36,813 nucleotides of DNA, taken from a virus. Shown here piece after piece: positions 22,271 through 30,884 of the stretch. The notes under the pieces were generated by a model. It was not told the origin of the DNA, made no database searches, and saw nothing but the letters and a program-made list of their open reading frames with translations. The stretch covers positions 1 to 36,813 of the IMG/VR virus record IMGVR_UViG_3300045256_000825; one strand, written 5' to 3'. The position numbers and the translations under genes were made by a program. Position 1 is the first letter of the stretch; every line of letters starts with the position of its first letter.

Positions 22271-22815
22271 TCCAGCGAATATTATCCCTCATTTTCTGTG
22301 TGGTGGTTGTGGCCGGGTGCAGTCGCAAGATTGCACCCACAACAACCATCACTTCAACTACCAATACGGTAACGGAAAAAGAGGATAGCACTTGGAGCGA
22401 CATTCCGAAAGTGAAGGAATTCACCGAGAATGTTGCCGGTACAATCATCCGGGTGCCGATATATATTCATTGCGACAGCTCAAACCACATCACACCGATA
22501 AAAGAGACTATTAAGAAAGGGAACGCCACCATCGATTTGAACATTGACAAGAACGGAAAGGGAACTATCAATGTGACCTGTGACAGCTTGCAGAAAATTA
22601 TCAAGGAACAGACACAACTCATTCACCACTTACAGAAAGAAAAAACTACAACCATAAGGACGGTTGAACGGAGAATTCCGGTGATCACACATGAGCCTTA
22701 TTGGTATGACATGGCCGCCAGATGGATAGCCGGGACGGTACTGTTGATTTTGATCATTTTCATTGGCTACCAAGTTTTAAAACAATACGCGAAGTACAAA
22801 AACCCACTTATATGA
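22261..22815 (+). CDS. Probable unimolecular spanin
   Basis: The 184-residue protein has a lipoprotein signal with lipobox VVAGC (Cys20), so the N-terminus is likely lipidated and placed in the outer membrane. A charged middle follows, with a helical segment SLQKIIKEQTQLIHHLQKEK. The C-terminal transmembrane segment is at about 153-173 (WIAGTVLLILIIFIGYQV). Lipoprotein at one end and membrane helix at the other is the diagnostic layout of u-spanins such as T1 gp11, which fuse inner and outer membranes in lysis. It overlaps the endolysin gene. Confidence 0.8.
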   Translation: MGVIQRILSLIFCVVVVAGCSRKIAPTTTITSTTNTVTEKEDSTWSDIPKVKEFTENVAGTIIRVPIYIHCDSSNHITPIKETIKKGNATIDLNIDKNGKGTINVTCDSLQKIIKEQTQLIHHLQKEKTTTIRTVERRIPVITHEPYWYDMAARWIAGTVLLILIIFIGYQVLKQYAKYKNPLI

Positions 22816-23147
22816 AGAAGCAGATCATTCATTTTTTCAAGAACCATAAACAGGATAAGGTATGGTCAACCAGCGATGGTTATTTGTTTGCCACCAAGCA
22901 CCATGCCGATGCGCATGCAGGGAGCTTGAAAGACCAGCAAGTAAAAGAGCACGACCGAATTGATTTCGAGGATGAAGACGAGGACGAAGAAGTGACTGAA
23001 CCTACAACCTCGGGAGACGGTGGTAAGAAAAAGGTTAAGGCTCCTGCAAAGCCAAAAGATAAACCTGCGCCAAAGGCAAACGACAATGCACAAGACGCAC
23101 CGGCAGAAGGCGAGTCGAAGCCAGCCGGAGACGGGGCTGCACAGTAA
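22812..23147 (+). CDS. Hypothetical protein with acidic and Lys/Pro/Ala-rich tail
   Basis: Start is placed at ATG 22812 (overlapping the spanin stop), which gives 111 residues. The N-terminal ~50 residues form a small domain (IHFFKNHKQDKVWSTSDGYL). It is followed by an acidic run (DFEDEDEDEEV) and a Lys-Pro-Ala-rich tail. Low-complexity tails of this type are found in small phage structural or accessory proteins. No family is recognised. It precedes the tail sheath. Confidence 0.65.
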   Translation: MKKQIIHFFKNHKQDKVWSTSDGYLFATKHHADAHAGSLKDQQVKEHDRIDFEDEDEDEEVTEPTTSGDGGKKKVKAPAKPKDKPAPKANDNAQDAPAEGESKPAGDGAAQ

Positions 23148-23182
23148 TTAGAGTTTTCAATTTTTTATAATTCAAAGCACAC

Positions 23183-24319
23183 ATGGCAAATCTTCCCAAA
23201 GTAACGATCATATATGGAAATGGTAACCTGCTTCAGGACATTCAAAACCTGGATGGAGTAGCGGGATTGGTAGGCACCGGATCAACATCGGGTTTGCTGG
23301 GTGTGCCTTTGACCGTTGTCAGCCTGGACGATGCCGAAAATCAGGGCATCACCGCCTTGGCAGAGCCGGATATGCACCGCCATTTGAGCGAGTTTTACGG
23401 AGAGCTCGGAGGCCAGCAAGAGTTAAATATCATGCTGGTACCGAACACCATGACCCTTGCTCAAATGCTTGACGATACCAATGCAAGCGGTGCTAAAAAG
23501 CTGCTCAATGCCATGCAAGGAAGAATCCGGTTATTGGGAGTATTCCGTCACCCGGTGGGCGGATATAATGGCGGAACAAACTTCATCGACAGCGATGTAC
23601 AAGCGGCCATCACCAATGCAAAAACATTTGGAGACGCAAGATTGGCAGAGCTGAGGCCACTGAGAATGCTGGTAGAAGGCCGGGTTCAAAATTTTAATGC
23701 GGCCAACACACTTACTCCTAACACCCTTTCCAATGGTTACGCTGGCACCGTTTTGGGCGGAAGCCTCAACGATGGAAGTGGCAGCGTAGGCCTTGCACTT
23801 GGAAGAGCTGTAAAATATGGGGCCGAGGTGAAGATCGGAAAGGTGGCCAATGGCCCTCTTAACATCGACCAGGTTTACATCGGAGATAAACTATTGAAAG
23901 ATGTTACAACCTTGGATACTCTTCACGGAGCAGGCTTCATCAGCTTTATGACACATCCCGGAAAGGCTGGATTCTATTTCGGGATTGACCGCATGTGCTC
24001 TACTGATGATTACCGATTGCTGGCTTATGGCCGTGTTGTAGATAAGGCCGCGCTGATTGCCGCTGCTGTCTACACAGATCAAATTGAGGACGAAGTAGAC
24101 CTGGACGATAGCGGAAAGCTGAGCACAGATGAAATCATTTTCCTCGAGGAGAAAATAAAGCAGCAGATCAACGTATCGATGGGCAGCCAAATCAGTGATG
24201 TGCTGGTGTATATTAATCCGAATCAGGATGTGCAATCAACTTCGAAGCTTACTGTAAAGCTACGTGTAAAACCCAAGGGATATACGAGCTTTATTGATGT
24301 GGACTTAGGACTCAACTAA
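23183..24319 (+). CDS. Contractile tail sheath protein (DUF2586-like)
   Basis: A 378-residue protein beginning MANLPKVTIIYGNGNLLQDI, with typical sheath-like strand/helix blocks and a C-terminal VLVYINPNQDV, then KLTVKLRVKPKGYTSFIDVDL. STDDYRLLAYGRVVDKA matches the last-domain pattern of sheath-type proteins. It resembles the DUF2586 family found in Bacteroidota phages (identified from memory). A sheath directly upstream of the tube gene is the norm for myoviruses and Mu. Confidence 0.78.
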   Translation: MANLPKVTIIYGNGNLLQDIQNLDGVAGLVGTGSTSGLLGVPLTVVSLDDAENQGITALAEPDMHRHLSEFYGELGGQQELNIMLVPNTMTLAQMLDDTNASGAKKLLNAMQGRIRLLGVFRHPVGGYNGGTNFIDSDVQAAITNAKTFGDARLAELRPLRMLVEGRVQNFNAANTLTPNTLSNGYAGTVLGGSLNDGSGSVGLALGRAVKYGAEVKIGKVANGPLNIDQVYIGDKLLKDVTTLDTLHGAGFISFMTHPGKAGFYFGIDRMCSTDDYRLLAYGRVVDKAALIAAAVYTDQIEDEVDLDDSGKLSTDEIIFLEEKIKQQINVSMGSQISDVLVYINPNQDVQSTSKLTVKLRVKPKGYTSFIDVDLGLN

Positions 24320-24332
24320 TTAAAATCTTTCT

Positions 24333-24779
24333 ATGAATTTCTCAACACAAGAAGCTGCATGGCAGAATATCAGTTTTAACCTGCTGGGCAGAAAGCTCAC
24401 CGGTGTGAAGGGCTTTGAAGTGAAAAAGTCCATCGAAAAGGAACACGTGTACGGAGCAGGTTCCGAGCCGCTGGATATCCAGGAAGGGAATAAGAAGTAC
24501 GAAGGTTCTTTGAAAATACTGAAGTACGAACTTGACCTTCTGAATGATGCTGCACAGGCTGCCGGTTTTGAAGATATCACCGAGGTGCCTCATACACTGA
24601 TCAACTGCACGGTTCAGTTTAAAAAATTGCTGACTGACAAAACCCGTTTCATCAGCGTGGTAGGAATAGCCTTTACGGAAATGCCTACCGGTATGGATCA
24701 AAATGCCAAGATGATGGAAATCACACTTCCGTTTCTGGCCATGAAATCAACCCTGCTTTTCAAAGCACCAGGGTCGTAA
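24333..24779 (+). CDS. Tail tube protein
   Basis: A 148-residue protein immediately after the sheath gene, with strands around AWQNISFNLLGRKLTGVKGFE and a compact strand-rich end (KMMEITLPFLAMKSTLLFK). Size and position match the tube proteins of contractile tails. Identity rests mostly on gene order (sheath, tube, chaperone, tape measure) and length. Confidence 0.75.
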   Translation: MNFSTQEAAWQNISFNLLGRKLTGVKGFEVKKSIEKEHVYGAGSEPLDIQEGNKKYEGSLKILKYELDLLNDAAQAAGFEDITEVPHTLINCTVQFKKLLTDKTRFISVVGIAFTEMPTGMDQNAKMMEITLPFLAMKSTLLFKAPGS

Positions 24780-24810
24780 GTAGGAACTATTAACTTTTAA
24801 AACCACACAC

Positions 24811-25233
24811 ATGATTAAGACAGAAACGAAAAAGGGAGAAAGCGTAAAAGCCATACGCGAACGCGAGCAGCAAGCTAAAGAGGTTCAGCTCCGCGAAATG
24901 TGTAACAAACTCGCCAACGAGCGATACACTGAGGCTCAGATGAAAAAGTGGAGCAACGAGTTTAAAGGCTTGTGGTTCCTACCTGTTCTGAATCAGGAAG
25001 GTGATAAGATCGAACAACTTGCTATCATGCGCCCAATCACCAGAACGATTCTCAGCTACGCCAGCACGAAAATTCAGGAGGAAGGTCTTTACGATTTTCT
25101 GGAAGCCGCCATGCGTGAATGCTGGGTGGAAGGCGATAAGGTAATCCTGGATGAGGATGAATACTTTATTCCTGCTGCTAATCAGTTTAACAAAATACTG
25201 GAAGGTAAAAAAGCCGCCCTGCTAAAGCGTTAA
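24811..25233 (+). CDS. Tail assembly chaperone, N-terminal frame
   Basis: A 140-residue, charged helical protein with a Lys/Arg/Glu-rich N-terminus and a core RPITRTILSYASTKIQEEGLY, then DFLEAAMRECW. It sits between the tube and tape-measure genes, the universal position of tail chaperones that hold the tape measure during assembly. The end carries a -1 frame extension (next entry). Confidence 0.75.
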   Translation: MIKTETKKGESVKAIREREQQAKEVQLREMCNKLANERYTEAQMKKWSNEFKGLWFLPVLNQEGDKIEQLAIMRPITRTILSYASTKIQEEGLYDFLEAAMRECWVEGDKVILDEDEYFIPAANQFNKILEGKKAALLKR

Positions 25234-25403
25234 GCGGAGCATCAAAGATAGCCGAACATGACCTGTTCGGCTTTTTGGAAACGGTAGTTGAATACTATAC
25301 AGGGCGCGATGCTTCCGCGATGAGTGAGGAAGCCCTGGTGTTGAAGTTGGCACACATCCAACGAATCAGAAAAATGGAATCAGATCAAAAACCAGTACTT
25401 TGA
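25209..25403 (+). CDS. -1 frame extension of the tail chaperone (probable programmed frameshift)
   Basis: The 166-bp gap before the tape measure is open in the -1 frame relative to the chaperone. It encodes a charged, partly helical stretch (HDLFGFLETVVEYYTG, then EEALVLKLAHIQRIRK), and its stop overlaps the TTG of the tape measure. The likely slip is in the run of six As at 25207-25212, where Lys codon AAA at 25210 re-pairs perfectly at 25209, or at TAAAG (25223-25227). This matches the conserved G/GT-style tail-chaperone frameshift. The fusion would be about 197 residues. Confidence 0.7.
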   Translation, partial: KSRPAKALSGASKIAEHDLFGFLETVVEYYTGRDASAMSEEALVLKLAHIQRIRKMESDQKPVL

Positions 25404-27154
25404 ATCTCGAATTTTTCATACGTCTAAAAGAAACGGTTGGTAGTGGTCTCGCCAAGGTAGCTGATGTTGCCCGAAAAACATCAGCGGCTATCCGCAACAC
25501 AAATGATACTGTTGTTGCTTCGTATGATTCCATCAAAAATAAGGTAAAGCAATTGGAGGAAGTGATTAGCAAAAGCACTTCCACCAAACAAATCCGTGAG
25601 GCCAGGATCGAGCTGGAAAAGCTTAATCGATTGGCAAGTAATCATCCGGGAAATATTGGAGGGTCTAAGGGAGGATTTTTTGCAGGTTTAAAATCTGCCC
25701 TCCCTGCCTTCGGTATAGCAGGCGCGATTGCTATGGGCGGAGGCGCCCTGAACCAAGGACTAGCTCAACAAGCCCGCAGCACAAGTTTTGAAGTATTAGC
25801 AGGCAAAGAGCAAGGAGGCCAATTGAATAAAGACCTCACCAAGTATGCGGCTGACAGCATTTATGGAAATGAAGTCTTTAAAGACGCTCAAACCATGCTT
25901 GGTTTTGGTATAGCTGTGAAGGATGTTATGCCGAATATCCGCATGCTCGGAGATATTGCGATGGGTGATGCGGAAAAACTTAATTCGCTCTCACTCGCCT
26001 TCTCCCAGGTGAAAGCTGCCGGTCGATTGATGGGCCAAGAGGTTTTGCAATTTATAAATGCTGGGTTCAACCCACTCCAACAAATCAGCAAGGACACCGG
26101 AATCAGTATGGCTGACCTGAAGCAGAAAATGAGCGATGGTGAGATCAGCTTTGAAATGGTTCAGAAGGCCATTGAACATGCTACGGGAGCCGGAGGGCTT
26201 TTCTATGACATGACCAACAAGATCGCCCAAACCGACTTCGGAAAATGGCAAGCCTTTCAAGGTCAGTTGGAAGGATTAGCTATGCAGTTCGGAGGGTTGA
26301 TTGCCCCGATGTTTGGCTACCTGATCACCAACGTGCTTGCTCCTCTTGTAAATCTTTTGAGCCAAGTAGTGGAATGGGTCAAACAGAACATTGAATGGAT
26401 TCAGCCATTGGCGATTGCGATCGGAGCCGCTACGGCTGCCTATTGGTTATATGTTTCTGCTGTTAGCGCAGGAACAATGGCAACCTTCCTTATGACGGGA
26501 GCGATGAAGGTGCTTAACCTGGTTATGACTTTAAACCCGATTGGGCTGGTGATCGCTGCTATTGCGGCCTTGGTGGCAATGGCTATTTATGCTTGGAATA
26601 ACTTTGAAGGATTCCGCGCCACTGTGCTAGGATTGTGGGAAGTACTGAAGGTATTGTGGGAATACATCCAAGTTGCCATCATGCCTATCATCATTTTGAT
26701 TAAGCTCCAATTCCTCGCGCTCAAGTGGGTTATCACTTCGCTTTGGGATGTGTTTAAGTGGGTATTCACTAAGATCGCAGACTTCTTTGCGTGGGTGTTT
26801 CAGCCCATTATCGATGCAATCAAATGGATGTTTAATGCAGTTGCAAATACCAAATTCGGTAAGAGCATAGCGGCAGCTTGGAACAAGGGGAAAAATTCTG
26901 CTACGTCATCAGCGGCCACTCCGGCCAGTGCGACACTGGGCGAAGCTGCGCCCGGAGCAAAAGCCAACAACGGGAACGAGGCAGTGAAAGAAATTGCCAG
27001 CGGTGGCCCGCGTGTTATCAATATCAACGGTGTGAAGTTTACCGAAAAAGTGGAGATACATGCTGCCACTGTAAGGGAAAGTGCCGAGGAGTTGAAGAAG
27101 ATATTTGACGAGTATTTGTTGCGTGTTTTAAACTCCGGTGCCGCTGTTCAATGA
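25400..27154 (+). CDS. Tape measure protein
   Basis: The 584-residue protein has an N-terminal helical/coiled-coil region and then a TMP-type core (RSTSFEVLAGKEQGG, then NKDLTKYAADSIYG and AEKLNSLSLAFSQVKAAGRLMG). Hydrophobic segments follow at about 335-400 (WIQPLAIAIGAATAAYWLYV, then IGLVIAAIAALVAMAIYAW), and the C-terminal part is variable. The start is TTG at 25400, overlapping the frameshift stop by 4 bases. Its length fits a rather short tail, since tail length scales with this protein. Confidence 0.85.
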   Translation: MNLEFFIRLKETVGSGLAKVADVARKTSAAIRNTNDTVVASYDSIKNKVKQLEEVISKSTSTKQIREARIELEKLNRLASNHPGNIGGSKGGFFAGLKSALPAFGIAGAIAMGGGALNQGLAQQARSTSFEVLAGKEQGGQLNKDLTKYAADSIYGNEVFKDAQTMLGFGIAVKDVMPNIRMLGDIAMGDAEKLNSLSLAFSQVKAAGRLMGQEVLQFINAGFNPLQQISKDTGISMADLKQKMSDGEISFEMVQKAIEHATGAGGLFYDMTNKIAQTDFGKWQAFQGQLEGLAMQFGGLIAPMFGYLITNVLAPLVNLLSQVVEWVKQNIEWIQPLAIAIGAATAAYWLYVSAVSAGTMATFLMTGAMKVLNLVMTLNPIGLVIAAIAALVAMAIYAWNNFEGFRATVLGLWEVLKVLWEYIQVAIMPIIILIKLQFLALKWVITSLWDVFKWVFTKIADFFAWVFQPIIDAIKWMFNAVANTKFGKSIAAAWNKGKNSATSSAATPASATLGEAAPGAKANNGNEAVKEIASGGPRVININGVKFTEKVEIHAATVRESAEELKKIFDEYLLRVLNSGAAVQ

Positions 27155-27780
27155 GTATCGTAGCATTTGATATCGAACAATATTACCGCCAGATATTTGG
27201 AGGTAAGCCCTATAAAATCGGCAAGGAAGGAGCTTCCCCTGCGCTGGATGGGTTCACCATTAGCGGAACTAATGCTATTCCCTCCGGTGATCAATACAGC
27301 GATGCTGGGCATCTGCTTAAAACTTCTTTGTATGGTATTGAGATATGGCTGCCGGTGAAATTCTTCGGATTGAAGAAACTCACTAACCTGAAATTTTCAT
27401 TTGATGAGCTTTTGCTTGCCTATACAACTGTTTCCGTCAGTGTGAAGAAAACGATGATTGAAACACCGCTTGTGGAACGCTCAGGAAGTGTAAAAGAACT
27501 CTTTAATGTTGACGATTACATGATCGAAATAAAAGGGTTTCTGATCGATGAAAACAGGGTATGGCCTGAAAAAGAGCTTAACTATATGAGAGCACTTGCC
27601 GAAAGTGATCAAAGCATCGGGATCGACAATGCTCTCACCAATATCTACCTGGCTGATAAAGGCCAGCAGGTTGTTATAAAGGATTTCAAGCTTCCTGAAG
27701 TATCGGGAGGCCGCAAGCACGTTCGGCCATTTTCTATGCAACTGGCCAGTGATAACATCTTTGAACTAATAATTGAATGA
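27151..27780 (+). CDS. Tail/baseplate protein (DUF6046-like)
   Basis: A 209-residue protein starting inside the tape-measure end (4-base overlap). It is strand-rich: YGIEIWLPVKFFG, VSVSVKKTMIETPLVERSG, YMIEIKGFLIDENRVWP and GQQVVIKDFKLPEVSGG. I believe it resembles DUF6046 proteins in Bacteroidota tail clusters, recalled rather than searched. The pattern and position fit a tail-hub or tube-initiator protein. The precise role is not determined. Confidence 0.65.
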   Translation: MSIVAFDIEQYYRQIFGGKPYKIGKEGASPALDGFTISGTNAIPSGDQYSDAGHLLKTSLYGIEIWLPVKFFGLKKLTNLKFSFDELLLAYTTVSVSVKKTMIETPLVERSGSVKELFNVDDYMIEIKGFLIDENRVWPEKELNYMRALAESDQSIGIDNALTNIYLADKGQQVVIKDFKLPEVSGGRKHVRPFSMQLASDNIFELIIE

Positions 27781-27783
27781 CCT

Positions 27784-28749
27784 ATGTTCAAGATGACTGC
27801 GGATGTAAAGTTTCAAGGATTCAAAGCAGTGAAGCCAAACGCGCTCACCTGGAAACGCTCTGTTGATAATTTCAGTGACTCGGCCACTATCAAACTTCCC
27901 AACCTGGCACGAATTGAATACAAAACAATTCAAACCGGCACACAATTTCAGGAAGGTACGCCAGTTTCGATTTATGCCGGGTACAACGGAGAAAATGATT
28001 TGCAATTCAAAGGCTTCGTTCGAAGAATAAACTTTACGGTACCTGTTGAAATAGAATGCGAAGGCTACAGCTATCAGTTAAGGAAGAAACTCGGAATTAA
28101 TAAAAGCTATCGATCTACTACCATCAAGGCCATACTAACCGATTTGATCGGGGGCACGGACATTAAGTTGCATCCGGCCATCCCTGACATTCCTATTGAT
28201 AAGGTAGTTTTTCAAAACGCTTCCGGCATACAGGTACTTGAATGGATGAAGGAGAAATGTTTGCTGACCGCCTATTTTGTCTATGATGAACTTTATGTGG
28301 GAGGCCTTCAGCTTGCGCCTGGATCGACTGTCAAATTCCGCTTGGGTTGGAACATTGTAAAAGACAATGAGTTGAAATTTAACGAGAAGGAATTTGCCCA
28401 GGTTAAAATAAGTGTCTATACCAAGGGATCGAATGGTGATGTTTCGAAGCAGAGTTCTACACCGAACGGAATGGTAAGTGGTGAAAAGAAATTCAAGACC
28501 CTGATCACCGATGCCAAGACTCAAAAGGATATCGCTGAGCGTGAGCGACAGACGATTTTAAACGCAGGGTACGAAGGTACCATCACCGCATTTTTGAAAC
28601 CTTTTGTTGCTCCCGGAATGGCCGCGCAGATTGATGATCCCAAGTACAAGGCCAGAACCGGAAAATATTTTATTAATGGAGTTGAAGGAAGTTTCTCCGC
28701 TGGAAGTGGAGGCAGGCAAAAAGTTAAAATAGGAAGATCACTTGGATAA
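27784..28749 (+). CDS. Baseplate hub protein (gpD / Mu gp44-like)
   Basis: The 321-residue protein has strand-rich segments typical of the T4 gp27-like hub: VSIYAGYNGENDLQFKGFV, IECEGYSYQLRKKLG, then TIKAILTDLIGGTDI and a C-terminal TAFLKPFVAPGMAAQIDDPK. Hub proteins form the ring at the tail tip that holds the spike. It starts 3 bases after the previous stop and overlaps the spike-like gene by 8 bases, the usual hub-spike arrangement. Confidence 0.8.
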   Translation: MFKMTADVKFQGFKAVKPNALTWKRSVDNFSDSATIKLPNLARIEYKTIQTGTQFQEGTPVSIYAGYNGENDLQFKGFVRRINFTVPVEIECEGYSYQLRKKLGINKSYRSTTIKAILTDLIGGTDIKLHPAIPDIPIDKVVFQNASGIQVLEWMKEKCLLTAYFVYDELYVGGLQLAPGSTVKFRLGWNIVKDNELKFNEKEFAQVKISVYTKGSNGDVSKQSSTPNGMVSGEKKFKTLITDAKTQKDIAERERQTILNAGYEGTITAFLKPFVAPGMAAQIDDPKYKARTGKYFINGVEGSFSAGSGGRQKVKIGRSLG

Positions 28750-29281
28750 GGACGAACAAATAAGAAGAAGACTAAAGCAGATGGCTAGTGAAGTTGGCCC
28801 TTCTGTTTCTTTGTTGGCGCAGGTAAAAACTGTGGACGAAGCAGGAATGGTTTGCGATCTGTACGATGATGAAAATGGATTGGATTTTCATGATGTAAGG
28901 CTCCGCCCCGTGCTTGACAATAAAAAGTCGGTTACGCTTATTCCCAAGATCGGGAGTTGGGCGTTAGCCGTTCGCATCGAGGATTCAGATGATTGGATGA
29001 TCGTTTCCTGTGGAGAAGTTGAAAAGGTTCTTTACACATGTGACAACGTAATATTCAATGAAGGATTGAATGGAGGTTTGGTGAACTGGCCCGAAGTAAA
29101 GGCCGAACTGGATAAAACAAATGAGCTTATCAGCTCCCTGGTGGGGGTAATTAATGGTTCAATCATTCCAGAGCCAGGCAGTGGAAGCGCATCAGCACTT
29201 CAAGCGGCACTTAAATCTGCTTTGATCGGGAAAGTATTGGGTAATTATGATGGTAAGGAGGACACTAAAATTCTGCACTGA
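28742..29281 (+). CDS. Baseplate spike-like protein (gpV / Mu gp45-like)
   Basis: A 179-residue protein starting with TTG at 28742, inside the hub gene. The middle (AQVKTVDEAGMVCDLYDDEN, then DVRLRPVLD, VTLIPKIGSWALAVRI and DWMIVSCGEVEKV) is an OB-fold-like strand pattern of tail spike/gpV proteins. The C-terminus is helical and Ser/Gly-rich and lacks the usual repeated beta-helix tip with an HxH iron motif, so it may need another protein for membrane puncture. Confidence 0.68.
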   Translation: MDKDEQIRRRLKQMASEVGPSVSLLAQVKTVDEAGMVCDLYDDENGLDFHDVRLRPVLDNKKSVTLIPKIGSWALAVRIEDSDDWMIVSCGEVEKVLYTCDNVIFNEGLNGGLVNWPEVKAELDKTNELISSLVGVINGSIIPEPGSGSASALQAALKSALIGKVLGNYDGKEDTKILH

Positions 29282-29565
29282 TGCAAGACGTATTATTCAA
29301 TTTTTCTGATGGAACGATCTTCAAGAATGGTGATCTGAATATCGGTGTTTGCGATGATCAGAATAAAACGATCCTGCTGGTTTGTGAAAAAGGAAGCTTC
29401 AAAGAATTTCCATCTACTTGCGTTGGTGCAGGTTCCTATTTGGAAACAGAAGATACAGACGCTCTGATAAGAGAAGTAAGGGCTCAATTTTCAGCGGATG
29501 GCATGACGGTTAAATCAGTTTCAATTGACAGCGATAATAAGTTAAGGGTAGATGCCTCTTACTAA
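29281..29565 (+). CDS. Baseplate wedge-like protein (Mu gp46-like)
   Basis: A 94-residue protein with one-base overlap to the previous stop. It is strand-rich with an end pattern (GMTVKSVSIDSDNKLRVDASY) like small wedge proteins of contractile tails, such as Mu gp46 or the gpW/gp25 group. Position between spike and LysM-like protein supports the call. Family identity is uncertain. Confidence 0.55.
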   Translation: MQDVLFNFSDGTIFKNGDLNIGVCDDQNKTILLVCEKGSFKEFPSTCVGAGSYLETEDTDALIREVRAQFSADGMTVKSVSIDSDNKLRVDASY

Positions 29566-30031
29566 AGTACTATATGGCCAAGAGCTGAGCGATCTGTGCA
29601 GAGATGAAAATCTTTTTGCCGCTGCTGATCTTAATGGAATTGGGATCACCGATATACTGGCCCCAGGAAACATTTTATCTCTTCCTGAAGAGAATGACTT
29701 TTTTCAAGGGCTACCTGAAGTAAGGAACAGATTAAGCGCGGTTTTAGCGCAAAAGTCAGTAGCAGGTCAAACATGGAGTGACATTGTTATTCAGGAGTTG
29801 GGTGATGAATCCTATTTATTTGATCTGGCTGATTCAAACCAGGTAGGAATAACGGATGATCTGGCACCAAGCACGAAACTTAACATACCAACTGTTTCCA
29901 ACCTCAGCAAACAGAGTATTGTTTCATTGCTTCGCGATCGTAAGCCTTGCAGTCTGTATTATGGAGCTGGTAATCCTGCTCCTCAAGGCATTGAATACTG
30001 GGGGATAGAAATTGATTTTGTGGTTAATTAA
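29552..30031 (+). CDS. LysM-like tail protein
   Basis: The 159-residue protein has two copies of a LysM-like pattern: LYGQELSDLCRDENLFAAAD, then GITDILAPGNILSLP, and later TWSDIVIQELGDESYLFDLA, then GITDDLAPSTKLNIP. LysM-like repeats in contractile tails link the tube to the baseplate hub (gp53 and XkdP types). The start overlaps the previous gene by 14 bases. A short C-terminal strand region follows. Confidence 0.72.
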   Translation: MPLTKVLYGQELSDLCRDENLFAAADLNGIGITDILAPGNILSLPEENDFFQGLPEVRNRLSAVLAQKSVAGQTWSDIVIQELGDESYLFDLADSNQVGITDDLAPSTKLNIPTVSNLSKQSIVSLLRDRKPCSLYYGAGNPAPQGIEYWGIEIDFVVN

Positions 30032-30041
30032 AAAATAATAA

Positions 30042-30884
30042 ATGGCTCGTAGCATTGACGAAATTCAGCAGACACTTCTCGATCAAATTACAAGTGATCC
30101 CGTGTTGAGTACTACCGCTACCAATACAAGTAAGGTCGCTTTTTATCGGCTGTGGACTCGTATCGTGGCCGTTTGCGGATGGACTATTGAAGTATTGATG
30201 GACACATTTCAGGGAGAGGTGAATGAAAAGATAGCTCAGCTAAAGCCCCACGGATTGAAGTGGTATGCTACCATTGCTAAAAAGTTTCAATATGGTTACA
30301 CGCTCCCTTCCGACAGCGATGTTTATGACAACACAGGTTTAACAGATGATCAGATCGCGGCCAGCCAGATTGTAAAATATTCAGCAGTGACCGAAGGAAC
30401 GGATAAGCAGCTTCGTATTAAAGTAGCCAAAGCTAATACTGATTTGACTCCTTTGACGGTCGGTGAGCTTTCTGCCTTCAGTGAATACATGGCGAGGGTA
30501 AAGGATGCCGGAGTAGGATTGAACATTGAAAGCAACACTCCGGATAATCTGAGGCTATCCTTAAAAATATATTATGACCCGCTGATTCTTGACTCAACAG
30601 GCGCAAGAATTGATGGTTCTGATGACACGCCAGTGCAAACCGCAGTGGATACCTTTCTTAAGAATTTACCTTTTAACGGAACTTTTGTGATCGCATACCT
30701 TGTGCAAGCTCTGCAAAAGGTAAGTGGTGTGGTGATCCCCAGCGTAGTAAGCTGTGAAACAAAATATGGCAGCTTTCCTTTTACCGCTGTGGATGTAAAG
30801 TATGTGCCTGACGCAGGTTATTTGAGGATCAATCCTCCAACCGATTTAACAATCACCTTCATCCCTCAATCGCAGATATCGTGA
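30042..30884 (+). CDS. Baseplate J-like wedge protein (Mu gp47-like)
   Basis: The 280-residue protein has an N-terminal MARSIDEIQQTLLDQI helix, RLWTRIVAVCGWTIEVLMD, and later a strand block LRIKVAKANTD and LRLSLKIYYDPLI, then VQTAVDTFLKNLPFNG. This is the helical-then-strand pattern of baseplate J/gp47 wedge proteins. It sits between LysM-like and gpI-like genes and overlaps the latter by 4 bases. Confidence 0.78.
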   Translation: MARSIDEIQQTLLDQITSDPVLSTTATNTSKVAFYRLWTRIVAVCGWTIEVLMDTFQGEVNEKIAQLKPHGLKWYATIAKKFQYGYTLPSDSDVYDNTGLTDDQIAASQIVKYSAVTEGTDKQLRIKVAKANTDLTPLTVGELSAFSEYMARVKDAGVGLNIESNTPDNLRLSLKIYYDPLILDSTGARIDGSDDTPVQTAVDTFLKNLPFNGTFVIAYLVQALQKVSGVVIPSVVSCETKYGSFPFTAVDVKYVPDAGYLRINPPTDLTITFIPQSQIS

